Positions 22,830 through 30,480 of a DNA stretch of 64,000 nt are shown here, one piece after another (position 1 is the first letter of the stretch; each line of letters opens with the position of its first letter). The notes beneath the pieces are model-generated. The model was given only the letters and a program-made list of their open reading frames with translations. It was not told the origin of the DNA and searched no databases. Source of the DNA: Lysinibacillus sp. JNUCC-52 (lineage in GTDB: Bacteria; Bacillota; Bacilli; Bacillales_A; Planococcaceae); the NCBI RefSeq assembly GCF_015999545.1, contig NZ_CP065546.1, positions 186,001 through 250,000 of the forward strand. The letters run 5' to 3'. A program made the translations under genes and the position numbers.

Positions 22830-23642
22830 CTAGATACTAAGACTGTAATGAAATCTATCTGTAGTGCCGTATCTAGTATTTTTATAATTCACAAAACCAT
22901 TTACACCTGCTCCCGAACCACTAAAAGTATTAGGTATTACAAATTTACTAAAACCAGTTGCCATTGAATAAAATCCTATAGGATTCGTCCAAGTGTTTAT
23001 CCCCGTGGTTTCAGTCTTTGAATATGGTGTGCCATCTATTAAGTAGCCAGAACCATGGGATCTTGCCTCACTTGTAATTGAAGTTATAGTAGTACGAGCA
23101 ACATTAACTGATGGTGTTAACTTATAAAAGTTTAATCTATAAGCACTAGTGCCATTCACCACTATTTTGTAATAATTAAGTTCTACTTTAATACTAACTT
23201 TTCCATCTCCAGAATATTCAGTTTTTGAACCACCTGTTGGATTAGACACACTTGCTAAAAGGGGAGTTCTTATTGTATTTTCAATTTTTGAAGCATCTGT
23301 TTGATTTGAAATATTTGTTAAAACTGTAGCGCTCTTCGAATATTCAGTAACCTCTTGACCATCTTCCATTGTTATTATACTTAATAGTTTAGTAATTTCA
23401 ATAATTTGTCTTTCATCTTCACTGTTTTCCTTTACTTCTACTGTTGTGTAATCATTATTCACTAAATGACCTTCTAATGCTTGTTCTATCAATAAATCAT
23501 CGGATATTTGATATCTAGAAAATTCCTCCACTTTTAGTACACTAGATGAAGAGTCAATTTGAGAATCTGCAAAGGTACTTGAACTAAAAGATAGAAACAC
23601 TACTAAAATTAAACTTGAAATGAACGATAAAAGTAATTTCAT
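22830..23642 (-). CDS. Secreted protein of unknown function
   Basis: 270 residues from ATG at 23642 (ggagg upstream on the minus strand). A clear signal peptide (LLLSFISSLILVVFLSFSSS, cut near TFADS) is followed by an acidic region (residues about 30-125) and a Ser/Thr/Gly/Tyr-rich beta-type domain ending in GTTDRFHYSLSI. No wall-binding or enzyme motif was seen. It lies between the two copies of the 94-bp repeat and is transcribed against its neighbours, so it may have entered with that rearrangement. It is similar in style, not clearly in sequence, to the decayed secreted protein at 45648. Confidence 0.6.
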   Translation of the reverse strand: MKLLLSFISSLILVVFLSFSSSTFADSQIDSSSSVLKVEEFSRYQISDDLLIEQALEGHLVNNDYTTVEVKENSEDERQIIEITKLLSIITMEDGQEVTEYSKSATVLTNISNQTDASKIENTIRTPLLASVSNPTGGSKTEYSGDGKVSIKVELNYYKIVVNGTSAYRLNFYKLTPSVNVARTTITSITSEARSHGSGYLIDGTPYSKTETTGINTWTNPIGFYSMATGFSKFVIPNTFSGSGAGVNGFVNYKNTRYGTTDRFHYSLSI

Positions 23643-23784
23643 ATGAAAGTTCCTCCTTTAATAAAAACTAATTCTCACCTTATCTTAATATTATTTATAA
23701 TTAGACATTAAATTTTATGTTTCCTCTAATTCTATTGTATTATTTTTATCAGGGGAAAACATATTATTTAAGAGAGGTGTAGTC

Positions 23785-23934
23785 ATGGAAAACAAAAAAC
23801 GCAATGTACGCAATGATGATAATAATTGGATTCCAGAAAGAAATATAGTGAAAGGATTTACTTTCAAAGGATTCCTAATTTTTATCATTATATTGATTAT
23901 TGGATCGCTTGTTAATTATTTTTTAAAACAATAA
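23785..23934 (+). CDS. 49-residue single-pass membrane protein
   Basis: ATG 23785 with agagaggtg (23771-23779). The product starts with about 27 polar residues (MENKKRNVRNDDNNWIPERN) and ends in one membrane span (FLIFIIILIIGSLVNYFL). It lies within the segment bounded by the 94-bp repeats. No family recognised. Confidence 0.5.
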   Translation: MENKKRNVRNDDNNWIPERNIVKGFTFKGFLIFIIILIIGSLVNYFLKQ

Positions 23935-24131
23935 TTTTTTGATTATACATTTACATCTTTTTACTCTTATAGAGATTGTTTTTACCACTAATGGAACAGT
24001 GCTATTAAATCCTTGTATGTAATGAATAGGCTCTAAACTGTAAAATTGTTTAAATCCTCATATAAATTGGAAACTATCTATAAAATTTACAAAAAATATG
24101 ATATACTAATTTTGTTTTACAAAAAACAAAG

Positions 24132-24225
24132 AGGAGGGGAAGTAACATCTAAAAGGTGTGATATGTATGAGCAAATTGAAACAAAGTTTTGGAAAATTAA
24201 ATAAAATTGATATGTTTTCTCCGTA
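24132..24225 (+). repeat. 94-bp direct repeat, copy 2 (intact gene start)
   Basis: Partner of 22605-22698; here the reading frame continues into the full polymerase gene. Confidence 0.85.
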
Positions 24226-25444
24226 TTTCTTTTTGCCATTTATTTTACTGTTATATTTTTTTATCAGTTTATTTGATTGGCATAAATTTGAACAATTCGG
24301 TATACATGTATCTATATGGCCAGCTGTTATTTTAGCTGTTGTTTGTTATTACATAGGTGTATTAATAATCGATAAACTGGATTGGACAATTCCATCATTT
24401 GGATTGTCGTTTTTAGGGAAATATGTCGTTCATTTTATAGCTGTCTTGACAGTGCTTGGGCTCGGCTCCTATTTAATGATGATTTTTAGTGGTAACTTAG
24501 GAATTACGGATGAAGCAAACCGCCGTAATTTAGATCCAAAGTTAAACTTCTTTAGCCAATTATTATGGTTCGGTGTGTTATTGCTTTTGTCCTATAAAAT
24601 GATTTTGGAGAAGACGATGACATGGAAAAAGGCAATCGTCTATGGTTCGATTTTTGCGGTTGTCATGTTTTTATTTCTATTAATGGGTTATCGTACGCCG
24701 CTTATCATTATGTTATTTACAGGCATCATTATTTTCCACTATGTTGTAAAAAGAGTGAAATTAACTTGGTTTTTAACAGCATTGGTCGTAATTGGTGTAG
24801 CATTCTCATTGTTTGGATTTATACGCGTCCTTACAGAAGATACATCCATTGAATTCAATAAGCGTGAGCAACCAGATGTAGAATTAACAGCTGAGGAAAG
24901 AGATAAACTATTAACTGCTGAACAAAAAGTAAACTTAGTACCGAAATGGGTTCGTGCATTAAATGCAGAAGCTGTCACAAGTCATATCGTTTTAAGTACG
25001 ATAATCGAATACACAAAAGAAGAAGATTACTTAAAAGGTGAAATTCATAAAGGAATATTTAGTACAATTTTACCAGGTGAACAAATTTCACCCCGCATGA
25101 AGGTTACCGAGGTCGTTAACTCGATTACAAGCGAGCGCGGTGTCAATGTTACACGTGAACAGCGAACAACAACCCCAACATTTATTGGTCAATTGTTTTT
25201 AGATGGGGGTTATTTGTTAGTAGCGATCGGCTTCTTGTTATATGGTGTCTTAATATCGTTAGTTTATAATAAAGTAAAGCAAAATGGGATTCGCAGTTTC
25301 CACACTGTCGCTTACGCATTTATAATTACCGTGTTTACCGTTTCAATGCATACAGGTTTACTCGATTTAATTTTTGTTCTTATGCTAGGCTTCGTTATTA
25401 TCGCATCTTCCATTATGACAACAGATAAACGCAGACTTTCTTAA
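24167..25444 (+). CDS. Wzy-like polysaccharide polymerase
   Basis: 425 residues from ATG 24167 (aaaggtg 24152-24158; an earlier in-frame GTG at 24158 is unlikely). About ten to twelve hydrophobic segments surround one large outer loop (residues about 230-320, with TAEERDKLLTAEQKVNLVPK), the usual plan of O-antigen/repeat-unit polymerases. Such proteins join lipid-linked oligosaccharide units on the outer face of the membrane. No other capsule gene is nearby, so it is a lone gene or a remnant of a polysaccharide locus. A 5' fragment is duplicated 1.5 kb upstream. Confidence 0.65.
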   Translation: MSKLKQSFGKLNKIDMFSPYFFLPFILLLYFFISLFDWHKFEQFGIHVSIWPAVILAVVCYYIGVLIIDKLDWTIPSFGLSFLGKYVVHFIAVLTVLGLGSYLMMIFSGNLGITDEANRRNLDPKLNFFSQLLWFGVLLLLSYKMILEKTMTWKKAIVYGSIFAVVMFLFLLMGYRTPLIIMLFTGIIIFHYVVKRVKLTWFLTALVVIGVAFSLFGFIRVLTEDTSIEFNKREQPDVELTAEERDKLLTAEQKVNLVPKWVRALNAEAVTSHIVLSTIIEYTKEEDYLKGEIHKGIFSTILPGEQISPRMKVTEVVNSITSERGVNVTREQRTTTPTFIGQLFLDGGYLLVAIGFLLYGVLISLVYNKVKQNGIRSFHTVAYAFIITVFTVSMHTGLLDLIFVLMLGFVIIASSIMTTDKRRLS

Positions 25445-25453
25445 AATATAGGC

Positions 25454-25502
25454 AAACTATCCTTTAAAGTTAATGGAAACTACTTTTAAGGATGGTTTTT
25501 TT
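25454..25502 (+). terminator. Terminator of the polymerase gene
   Basis: aaactatcctttaaagt (25454-25470) pairs with acttttaaggatggttt (25479-25497) with small mismatches; T-run follows. Confidence 0.75.
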
Positions 25503-25543
25503 GTGGGGAAAGTTTGTCTGATTGTATTAACGACATACAAAAT

Positions 25544-25576
25544 ACAGCCTTCCCTAAAGTAGGGAAGGCTGTTTAT
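25544..25576 (-). terminator. Terminator of the FusB-like gene
   Basis: acagccttccct (25544-25555) and agggaaggctgt (25561-25572), perfect 12-bp stem with a 5-base loop, directly after the stop codon at 25579. Confidence 0.8.
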
Positions 25577-25578
25577 GA

Positions 25579-26226
25579 TCAAGTAACGCGCTCAAAAAAT
25601 GCAATTGTTTTATCCATATCTGTCACATGTTGATTACACGTTTCGCTGTCAGCACAAATATAATTACTATGGTTCGTATAAGTGCCAACGACATTCCCTT
25701 TGATGGAAGTTGTAAATAGTCCTACATCAGAGTGACGATTACATATAGCACATATACCACGAACGGTATTATTTGCAAATATGCCTTTGATTGCTTTTAG
25801 CTTAGCGTCTTGCTCTAAAATGACATACTTACGATGTGTGCCAGGATCATCCCAAGCGAAATAACAAATTTGCTGAAAATCTAATCGTTCTAGATTAGGC
25901 AACTTAAGCTTCTTTTCTTTTTTAAACAAGCTTTTTATAGTGCTTGCGGTAATTGGCTTAAATGGGATGACATATGATTTTAGGTTGTGCAAATATGCTT
26001 CACCTGCTGCACGCTCAGTTACTGTATAAATGGGCTCAATTAGTTGGGCTTCTGAAGTTGTCATGACAATGTTATCAGAAATCTCTGTTTGAACAAGGCC
26101 ACGCACAGTTTGAATGACATTTGTATCTTTTGAAGTAGCGATTGTTTGTAAAATTTTATTCATTTGTTGACCAAGTAAATTATAGTTTGCAACCGTTAAA
26201 AACGGCTGAATTAATTGTTTATCCAT
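25579..26226 (-). CDS. FusB/FusC-type EF-G-binding protein
   Basis: 215 residues from ATG (complement of 26224-26226) with aggagtga upstream. FusB-type proteins bind elongation factor G and free it from ribosomes stalled by fusidic acid. The N-terminal helical bundle (MDKQLIQPFLTVANYNLLGQ) is followed by the EF-G-binding zinc domain with four Cys: GICAICNRHSDVG and NYICADSETCNQH. The C-terminal part also has CYFAWDDPGTHRKYV, typical of the family. Chromosomal homologues may protect against the drug or assist translation generally. A leader ORF with a hairpin lies upstream. Confidence 0.82.
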   Translation of the reverse strand: MDKQLIQPFLTVANYNLLGQQMNKILQTIATSKDTNVIQTVRGLVQTEISDNIVMTTSEAQLIEPIYTVTERAAGEAYLHNLKSYVIPFKPITASTIKSLFKKEKKLKLPNLERLDFQQICYFAWDDPGTHRKYVILEQDAKLKAIKGIFANNTVRGICAICNRHSDVGLFTTSIKGNVVGTYTNHSNYICADSETCNQHVTDMDKTIAFFERVT

Positions 26227-26292
26227 TGAAATCACTCCTGTAATTAGGCTTTTGTCTTTGTGGCCTAAAGAGATCATCCATTTTTAAGTTAA

Positions 26293-26329
26293 TCTAGACC
26301 TCTTCGACCTGTATAAAGTCGGGTCTAGA
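26293..26329 (-). promoter_or_regulatory. Hairpin inside the leader of the FusB-like gene
   Basis: On the minus strand tctagacc-cgac pairs with gtcg-aaga-ggtctaga: 8 plus 4 base pairs, a 4-base bulge and a 9-base loop. It covers the 3' half of the leader ORF. No T-run follows, so it is not a normal terminator. It fits a ribosome-sensing attenuator in which a stalled ribosome would open the hairpin. Confidence 0.5.
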
Positions 26330-26356
26330 GCAGGCATTACAAAAGAATGCGACCAT
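26294..26356 (-). CDS. 20-residue leader peptide upstream of the FusB-like gene
   Basis: ATG (complement of 26354-26356) behind aaggagg (complement of 26364-26370), spacing 7. The product is MVAFFCNACSRPDFIQVEEV, ending 68 bases before the start of the FusB-like gene. Known: fusB of Staphylococcus is controlled by translational attenuation through a leader peptide. The arrangement here (strong ribosome site, short peptide, hairpin over its end) is the same in principle. Control by fusidic acid or EF-G stalling is inference. Confidence 0.5.
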   Translation of the reverse strand: MVAFFCNACSRPDFIQVEEV

Positions 26357-26442
26357 TTCGATTCCTCCTTATAAAGAGAACTATTATTATTTTAACATTT
26401 TAAGGCAGTGAAATAAAGAAAGAGGTGGGGTTTTTTCTAAAA

Positions 26443-26468
26443 TAAAAAAAGGCTGTGCTCAGCAGCCC
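26443..26468 (-). terminator. Terminator of the GlpM-like gene
   Basis: ggctg (26451-26455) and cagcc (26463-26467) with a 7-base loop; on the minus strand seven T follow (complement of 26444-26450). Confidence 0.65.
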
Positions 26469-26489
26469 TAAAACCGTCCACTATTGAAT

Positions 26490-26825
26490 TTACGATACCA
26501 TAGACATAATAAATTTCCCTGAAAGCATGAAAATCGCGTAGATAAGTAATGCACCAATAACAGCAATGCTAGGCTTATACCAGTTTGTTAAGAGGAAGGC
26601 GAGTACAGTGAAGAGCAACATACCGACTGCACCAAAAACTGTATTTTGTAACACACTATGAAAGGTATCAGCTTTCATATTTTTCATCTGCATGCCCATA
26701 TTAATGAGCGTTAGTATAGGCAATGCGGTAATAATGCCCGATAAAAATAAATATTTAGACTGACTTAAGAGTAAGGCTAAAACCATAATGATTCCACCAA
26801 CAAAAAAATACACCAAATATAACAC
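26490..26825 (-). CDS. GlpM/DUF3147-like small membrane protein
   Basis: 111 residues from GTG (complement of 26823-26825) with gaggg upstream. Four hydrophobic segments: LYLVYFFVGGIIMVLALLLS, FLSGIITALPILTLINMG, VFGAVGMLLFTVLAFLLTNW and IAVIGALLIYAIFMLSGKF. The ALP-L-L pattern in the second segment resembles GlpM and the DUF3147 protein coded 730 bases away on the other strand, so the two may be distant relatives. Function unknown. It lies alone with its own terminator. Confidence 0.6.
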   Translation of the reverse strand: MLYLVYFFVGGIIMVLALLLSQSKYLFLSGIITALPILTLINMGMQMKNMKADTFHSVLQNTVFGAVGMLLFTVLAFLLTNWYKPSIAVIGALLIYAIFMLSGKFIMSMVS

Positions 26826-27100
26826 GCATAACCCTCAATTTCATAAACTCTTTAAGTTTTAGTAGTGTAATGATACTGCACATAGTACAGGCTTACAATA
26901 GCCTATCAATGTAAGTAGAAAAAAGTTATCTAATAAATGAATCAATTTGCAATAACTAGCGATTTTAAGCAGAGAGCAGTGAGCAAATAGACTATTGTAT
27001 TAGGATGGTACAAATTAAATGAAATAGACAGAAGGATAGTTTTCCGAACACCTTGTTGCAGAATAAATATCTCATATATTAATAGTATTCGCTTTATTTA

Positions 27101-27135
27101 TATCGTCATTTACGATATAATCGCTAAAGACGATA
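27101..27135 (+). promoter_or_regulatory. Likely autoregulatory operator of the MarR gene
   Basis: tatcgt-cattt-acgata (27101-27117) is a perfect 6-bp inverted repeat; a third half-site acgata lies at 27130-27135. Both are within 60 bases of the marR start, where MarR proteins usually bind palindromes of this size. Confidence 0.55.
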
Positions 27136-27156
27136 TATTAAAGGAGTATAGAAATT

Positions 27157-27555
27157 ATGATACAAGAAATTAATCATTATTTTACAAATATTTTTTATCA
27201 TCTCCATACAACACATGAAGATGTAATTTCCCATCAGAGCGTGCGTATTTTACAGATGATTCAAAAGGAAGATGAAGTGACAGTTCGCGATATAGCAACA
27301 TTACTGAATATTTCACAAAATACAGCTTCGGAGCATATAAAAAAGCTTGAACGGCATGGCTGGGTTGAAAAGATTCGAGCAACCGATGATCAACGCAAAG
27401 TAAAGCTCTTTCTAACCGATAAAGGGCAGCTTGTTTTAAAGAAAAACACAGAATTAGACGATAATAAGCTTAAGCAAGCACTGAACCTATTATCAGAAGA
27501 AGAACAAAAAACTATTTTGGAAGCATTTCGGCTATTAAGTGAGGTGTCGAAATGA
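27157..27555 (+). CDS. MarR-family transcriptional regulator
   Basis: 132 residues from ATG 27157 (aaggagt upstream). Winged helix: DEVTVRDIATLLNISQNTAS is the helix-turn-helix and the wing contains IRATDDQRKVKLFLT (D-x-R motif). Flanking helices provide the dimer. Its stop overlaps the start of a DUF3147 membrane protein and an acetyltransferase follows, so it is the first gene of a three-gene operon and probably represses it through the palindrome at 27101. Confidence 0.82.
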   Translation: MIQEINHYFTNIFYHLHTTHEDVISHQSVRILQMIQKEDEVTVRDIATLLNISQNTASEHIKKLERHGWVEKIRATDDQRKVKLFLTDKGQLVLKKNTELDDNKLKQALNLLSEEEQKTILEAFRLLSEVSK

Positions 27556-27902
27556 TGTACACACTTGTAAAAATTATTAGCTCCGCTGCAATTATTGCTA
27601 TTGTGACTGAAGTTGCGAGAAGGTTTCCTACATATGGTGGTGTAATTGCTGCATTGCCCCTTGTCAGTATTTTAAGTATTATTTGGCTAACCGTTCAAAG
27701 TGAACCAAATGAGCATATTCAGCGCTTTACGGTAGGAGTTATTGTTGGACTTCCAGCTACAATGGTCATGCTTTTTGTGATGTATATGGCGATGAAATCA
27801 TCGATTCATATAGTATTTGCCATAGCGTTAGGAGTCGCATCATGGGTAGTTTGTTTAGGTATTCAGAAAGCCATTGCTGGAGTATTCCATATATCTATTT
27901 AA
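27552..27902 (+). CDS. DUF3147 family membrane protein
   Basis: 116 residues; ATG 27552 overlaps the marR stop, with gaggtg upstream. Four hydrophobic segments, including IAIVTEVARRFPTYGGVIAA followed by LPLVSILSIIWL, the DUF3147 hallmark. Function unknown; pairing with a MarR regulator suggests a role in membrane stress or efflux, which is inference. Confidence 0.7.
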   Translation: MMYTLVKIISSAAIIAIVTEVARRFPTYGGVIAALPLVSILSIIWLTVQSEPNEHIQRFTVGVIVGLPATMVMLFVMYMAMKSSIHIVFAIALGVASWVVCLGIQKAIAGVFHISI

Positions 27903-27917
27903 AGAAGGTGAAGCAAA

Positions 27918-28403
27918 ATGTCAGTCATAAATATTTCTCAAGTTCATAAAAAGGAAGTCATCGAGTTTTTTCAAGCACATTGGGGAACTACCGAAATGGT
28001 CATATCTAGTGGGGTCTATGATTGTAGTAAGTTAGAAGGATTTGCATTTCTTGATGAAAGTCAAAAAATTGTAGGTCTTGTAACTTACATTATCCGAGAC
28101 AAGGAATGTGAAATTATTTCTCTCGATAGTAGAGAAGAGGGAAAGGGAATCGGTACATTACTTGTTCAAGCAGTAGAGGACCAAGCCCGCCAACATCATT
28201 GTACAGTTGTTTCACTTATTACTACGAATGATAATTTACATGCATTAAAATTTTATCAAAAGCGTGGCTATTATCTCGTGGAAATTTTACAAAATGCGGT
28301 TGAGCGTGCCAGAGTATTAAAACCAGAGATTCCCCTAATCGGCAACGATGGAATTCCTATACGTGATGAAATTCGTTTGCAAAAACCATCTGCCTCGATA
28401 TGA
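27918..28403 (+). CDS. GNAT family N-acetyltransferase
   Basis: 161 residues from ATG 27918 (agaaggtg upstream). The acetyl-CoA loop is SREEGKGIGTLLVQAVEDQA and the C-terminal motif LHALKFYQKRGYYLVEIL is the GNAT motif B. Third gene of the marR operon, 15 bases after the membrane protein. The C-terminal IGNDGIPIRDEIRLQK is typical of a group of GNATs of unknown substrate. An antisense frame (28271-28597) overlaps its 3' end. Confidence 0.82.
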   Translation: MSVINISQVHKKEVIEFFQAHWGTTEMVISSGVYDCSKLEGFAFLDESQKIVGLVTYIIRDKECEIISLDSREEGKGIGTLLVQAVEDQARQHHCTVVSLITTNDNLHALKFYQKRGYYLVEILQNAVERARVLKPEIPLIGNDGIPIRDEIRLQKPSASI

Positions 28404-28597
28404 GACAGATGGTTTTTTATGATTTTTATTCTTCTTGGAATTTTTATTTTAGGAGTGAAGAGGACGGTAACAAGCAAGCCTAAATATAAAGGATACTTTA
28501 AGAATTCATTCGTTGAATAACCTAATAAAAACGGTAATCCGATTAAAATCATCATTATGCCAATACTAAATAGTACAATCCCCATTGTTTTAAACAA
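28271..28597 (-). CDS. Small membrane protein overlapping the acetyltransferase 3' end
   Basis: 108 codons from TTG (complement of 28595-28597) with gaggagg close upstream, which argues that it is translated. The first about 55 residues are credible: two membrane spans (MGIVLFSIGIMMILIGLPFL and FLKYPLYLGLLVTVLFTP) and a basic end (KIKIPRRIKIIK). From about base 28420 the frame runs through the terminator hairpin and 130 bases antisense to the acetyltransferase. That part is probably junk from loss of the original stop. The real functional part may be only 28420-28597. Confidence 0.45.
   Translation of the reverse strand: MFKTMGIVLFSIGIMMILIGLPFLLGYSTNEFLKYPLYLGLLVTVLFTPKIKIPRRIKIIKNHLSHIEADGFCKRISSRIGIPSLPIRGISGFNTLARSTAFCKISTR
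28385..28418 (+). terminator. Terminator of the marR operon
   Basis: accatctg(c)ctc (28385-28395) pairs with gag(a)cagatggt (28402-28413), T-run follows; overlaps the last codons of the acetyltransferase. Confidence 0.75.
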
Positions 28598-28861
28598 ATA
28601 TAACCTCCTCTATTTTCCATTAAGATGCCAACGTAATGGACTTTTTCTATTCTAGATTGATAGTAACAAATATGAACAAAATCTGCACGGAGGGTCGTTA
28701 CTTAAAATTAGGAAGTCAAAACGCATCTATCCCGACAGACCTATTGTTTTCTTAGAATACTAAATTGCAAGATGAACCATCATTGCTAGTTGAAAGAATT
28801 ATGTTCCGCTGCTTGCCATTTCTCGCTATACTAATGTGGGAGATTGAAAGTGAGGAATCTA

Positions 28862-29353
28862 ATGAAAAAAATATTCTTTGTGTTCTTTTTTAGCGTACTA
28901 GTAGTGGGTGCAACTTTTGTAATTTATTTAAAAAGTAATCCTCCGCTTGTAGTGAATGGTTATACAAGTGTTAATGGTAATCCAGATATTCGTTTAATTG
29001 AAATTGAAAATAAAGGTATAAGAGAGCTAAAGTTACAAACGATTCTCGTCGATGAAAAGTATCCTGAAAGTGCTAAGCTGGTCGTTAGCAAATCAGAACC
29101 ATTTGAAGTCGGGACAAAAATTGAAAACAACGCAAATATGACATTTCATAAGTTACCGCAAGTAAGGATTTTCCCAAGTCAATACATAGACAGACAGGCA
29201 ATTGGTAAGCAACCACAACATTATGCAATACAAGTAAATGCTGCATCGATTCAAAAAGTAACAATTCAATACAACTATTTAAAAATACCATTTACATTAA
29301 CAGCAGAGCTCCAAGCAAATAGCGCGGAAAAAAATGATACTAAATCAAATTAA
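28862..29353 (+). CDS. Membrane-anchored extracytoplasmic protein, unknown
   Basis: 163 residues from ATG 28862 (tgagga upstream). An N-terminal anchor (FFVFFFSVLVVGATFVIYL) is followed by a beta-rich domain of about 120 residues, starting NPPLVVNGYTSVNGNPDIRL. No lipobox and no wall signal. No enzyme motif was seen. It is a single gene between hairpin-free spacers; the gene at 29512 is similar in size and also starts with a membrane anchor but shows no clear homology. Confidence 0.55.
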   Translation: MKKIFFVFFFSVLVVGATFVIYLKSNPPLVVNGYTSVNGNPDIRLIEIENKGIRELKLQTILVDEKYPESAKLVVSKSEPFEVGTKIENNANMTFHKLPQVRIFPSQYIDRQAIGKQPQHYAIQVNAASIQKVTIQYNYLKIPFTLTAELQANSAEKNDTKSN

Positions 29354-29511
29354 ATCATAAAAGAAGCGTTTATCATTTACGTATAATTAAATTATTTGTC
29401 ATATCGTTTAGGCCAATGTCATTTCATAAGATTGTTTGATGAAAAAATCCCTTTTTTCCTAAATCATGGTAATCTATTGGTAATAGTTATTGCGATGATA
29501 GGAGGGGGCTA

Positions 29512-30021
29512 ATGGGATTAGTAATCGTTGGTGTCGTACTTGTACTTAGTATTTTAGGTACCATTTTCGTTCTTGTTAAGAAGCAGTCTAAAGGTGATAT
29601 AAGGCTCCAGGTTGAAGCAATATGTGAAGGAAAGAATGAATTGGATCAGGCCATTATGAAGATTTACTTTACGTTTTCAATTGGAAAACTTGCCAGTCGT
29701 CGTAAAGAAATTATCGGTAGTATTGATTGGTCTGAAGGATGGATGCCCGTCAGCTATAATTTGAAAGAACACGGCAGTTATAGGGAAGATCGAATCCCTA
29801 CATTGATAGAAGACAAATACACTACTTTTGATATAGATGCAACGAATGCAATTGATAGCGATGGGAGTGGGGAGGGTTATATTGTACTCGTGTTAGAAAA
29901 TCCGACGCATACAATGCTGTCTAGAGCAGGTGTGATGCTAGTCGTAACGGCTAACTTAGTATCTTATCAATTGTCAGAATCTATAAGCTGGCATAATGAA
30001 GTAGTGGTCAACCATTATTAA
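29512..30021 (+). CDS. Membrane-anchored protein, unknown
   Basis: 169 residues from ATG 29512 behind aggagggg. One N-terminal span (MGLVIVGVVLVLSILGTIFV) and then an outside or inside domain of 140 residues (starting KKQSKGDIRLQVEAICEGKN) with an acidic patch DIDATNAIDSDGSGEG. No family recognised. It is a monocistronic unit before the T-box region. Confidence 0.55.
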   Translation: MGLVIVGVVLVLSILGTIFVLVKKQSKGDIRLQVEAICEGKNELDQAIMKIYFTFSIGKLASRRKEIIGSIDWSEGWMPVSYNLKEHGSYREDRIPTLIEDKYTTFDIDATNAIDSDGSGEGYIVLVLENPTHTMLSRAGVMLVVTANLVSYQLSESISWHNEVVVNHY

Positions 30022-30224
30022 CTCATAAGGATTGCACTTCACAATAAATGCTCGATTCCATAACAAAAAAATTTTTTTTTAGAAAAAATGTATGCGTTTT
30101 ACACACAGTGTTATTAATAAAAAGGTCATCATTACTAATGTGAAAATTAATTTTCAAATATTGACAAGTATTTAGATGTCCGATATAGTAAATACCAATT
30201 TCATGAAACAATGAAAATAGCTAT

Positions 30225-30456
30225 GACAGGGACACGAGAACTGATGAACGATTCACAGAGAGGGAAGCCTAGCTGAAAACTTCCTAATGCCGCATCATTT
30301 TTTACTACCTTCGAGCAGTGCTTGGAAACATGCACCGTAATTGCGACGTTACTGCAAATCAATGAGCCGCTAGTGCATCTAGTGGGAATTTGGGTGGAAC
30401 CACGGGTAAATTACACATACTCGTCCCTGTTTTGGGACGGATATGTGTTTTTTTTA
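30225..30456 (+). ncRNA. T-box riboswitch (threonine) before thrS
   Basis: The conserved T-box core ggtggaaccacgg lies at 30393-30405 and is followed by a terminator hairpin (acacatactcgtccc with gggacggatatgtgt, 30413-30447, then T). A candidate specifier ACC (Thr) is at 30307-30309 within tttactaccttcgagc; the preceding triplet ACT is also a Thr codon. Uncharged tRNA-Thr should pair with specifier and T-box, favour the antiterminator and allow reading into thrS. Confidence 0.88.
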
Positions 30457-30480
30457 TTTTCTAGTAAAGGAGAAAAGAAC

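Noticed and set aside
30322-30480. N-terminal extension of thrS by 53 codons
   Set aside because: The extension lies over the T-box and its terminator; the true start at 30481 has its own ribosome site.
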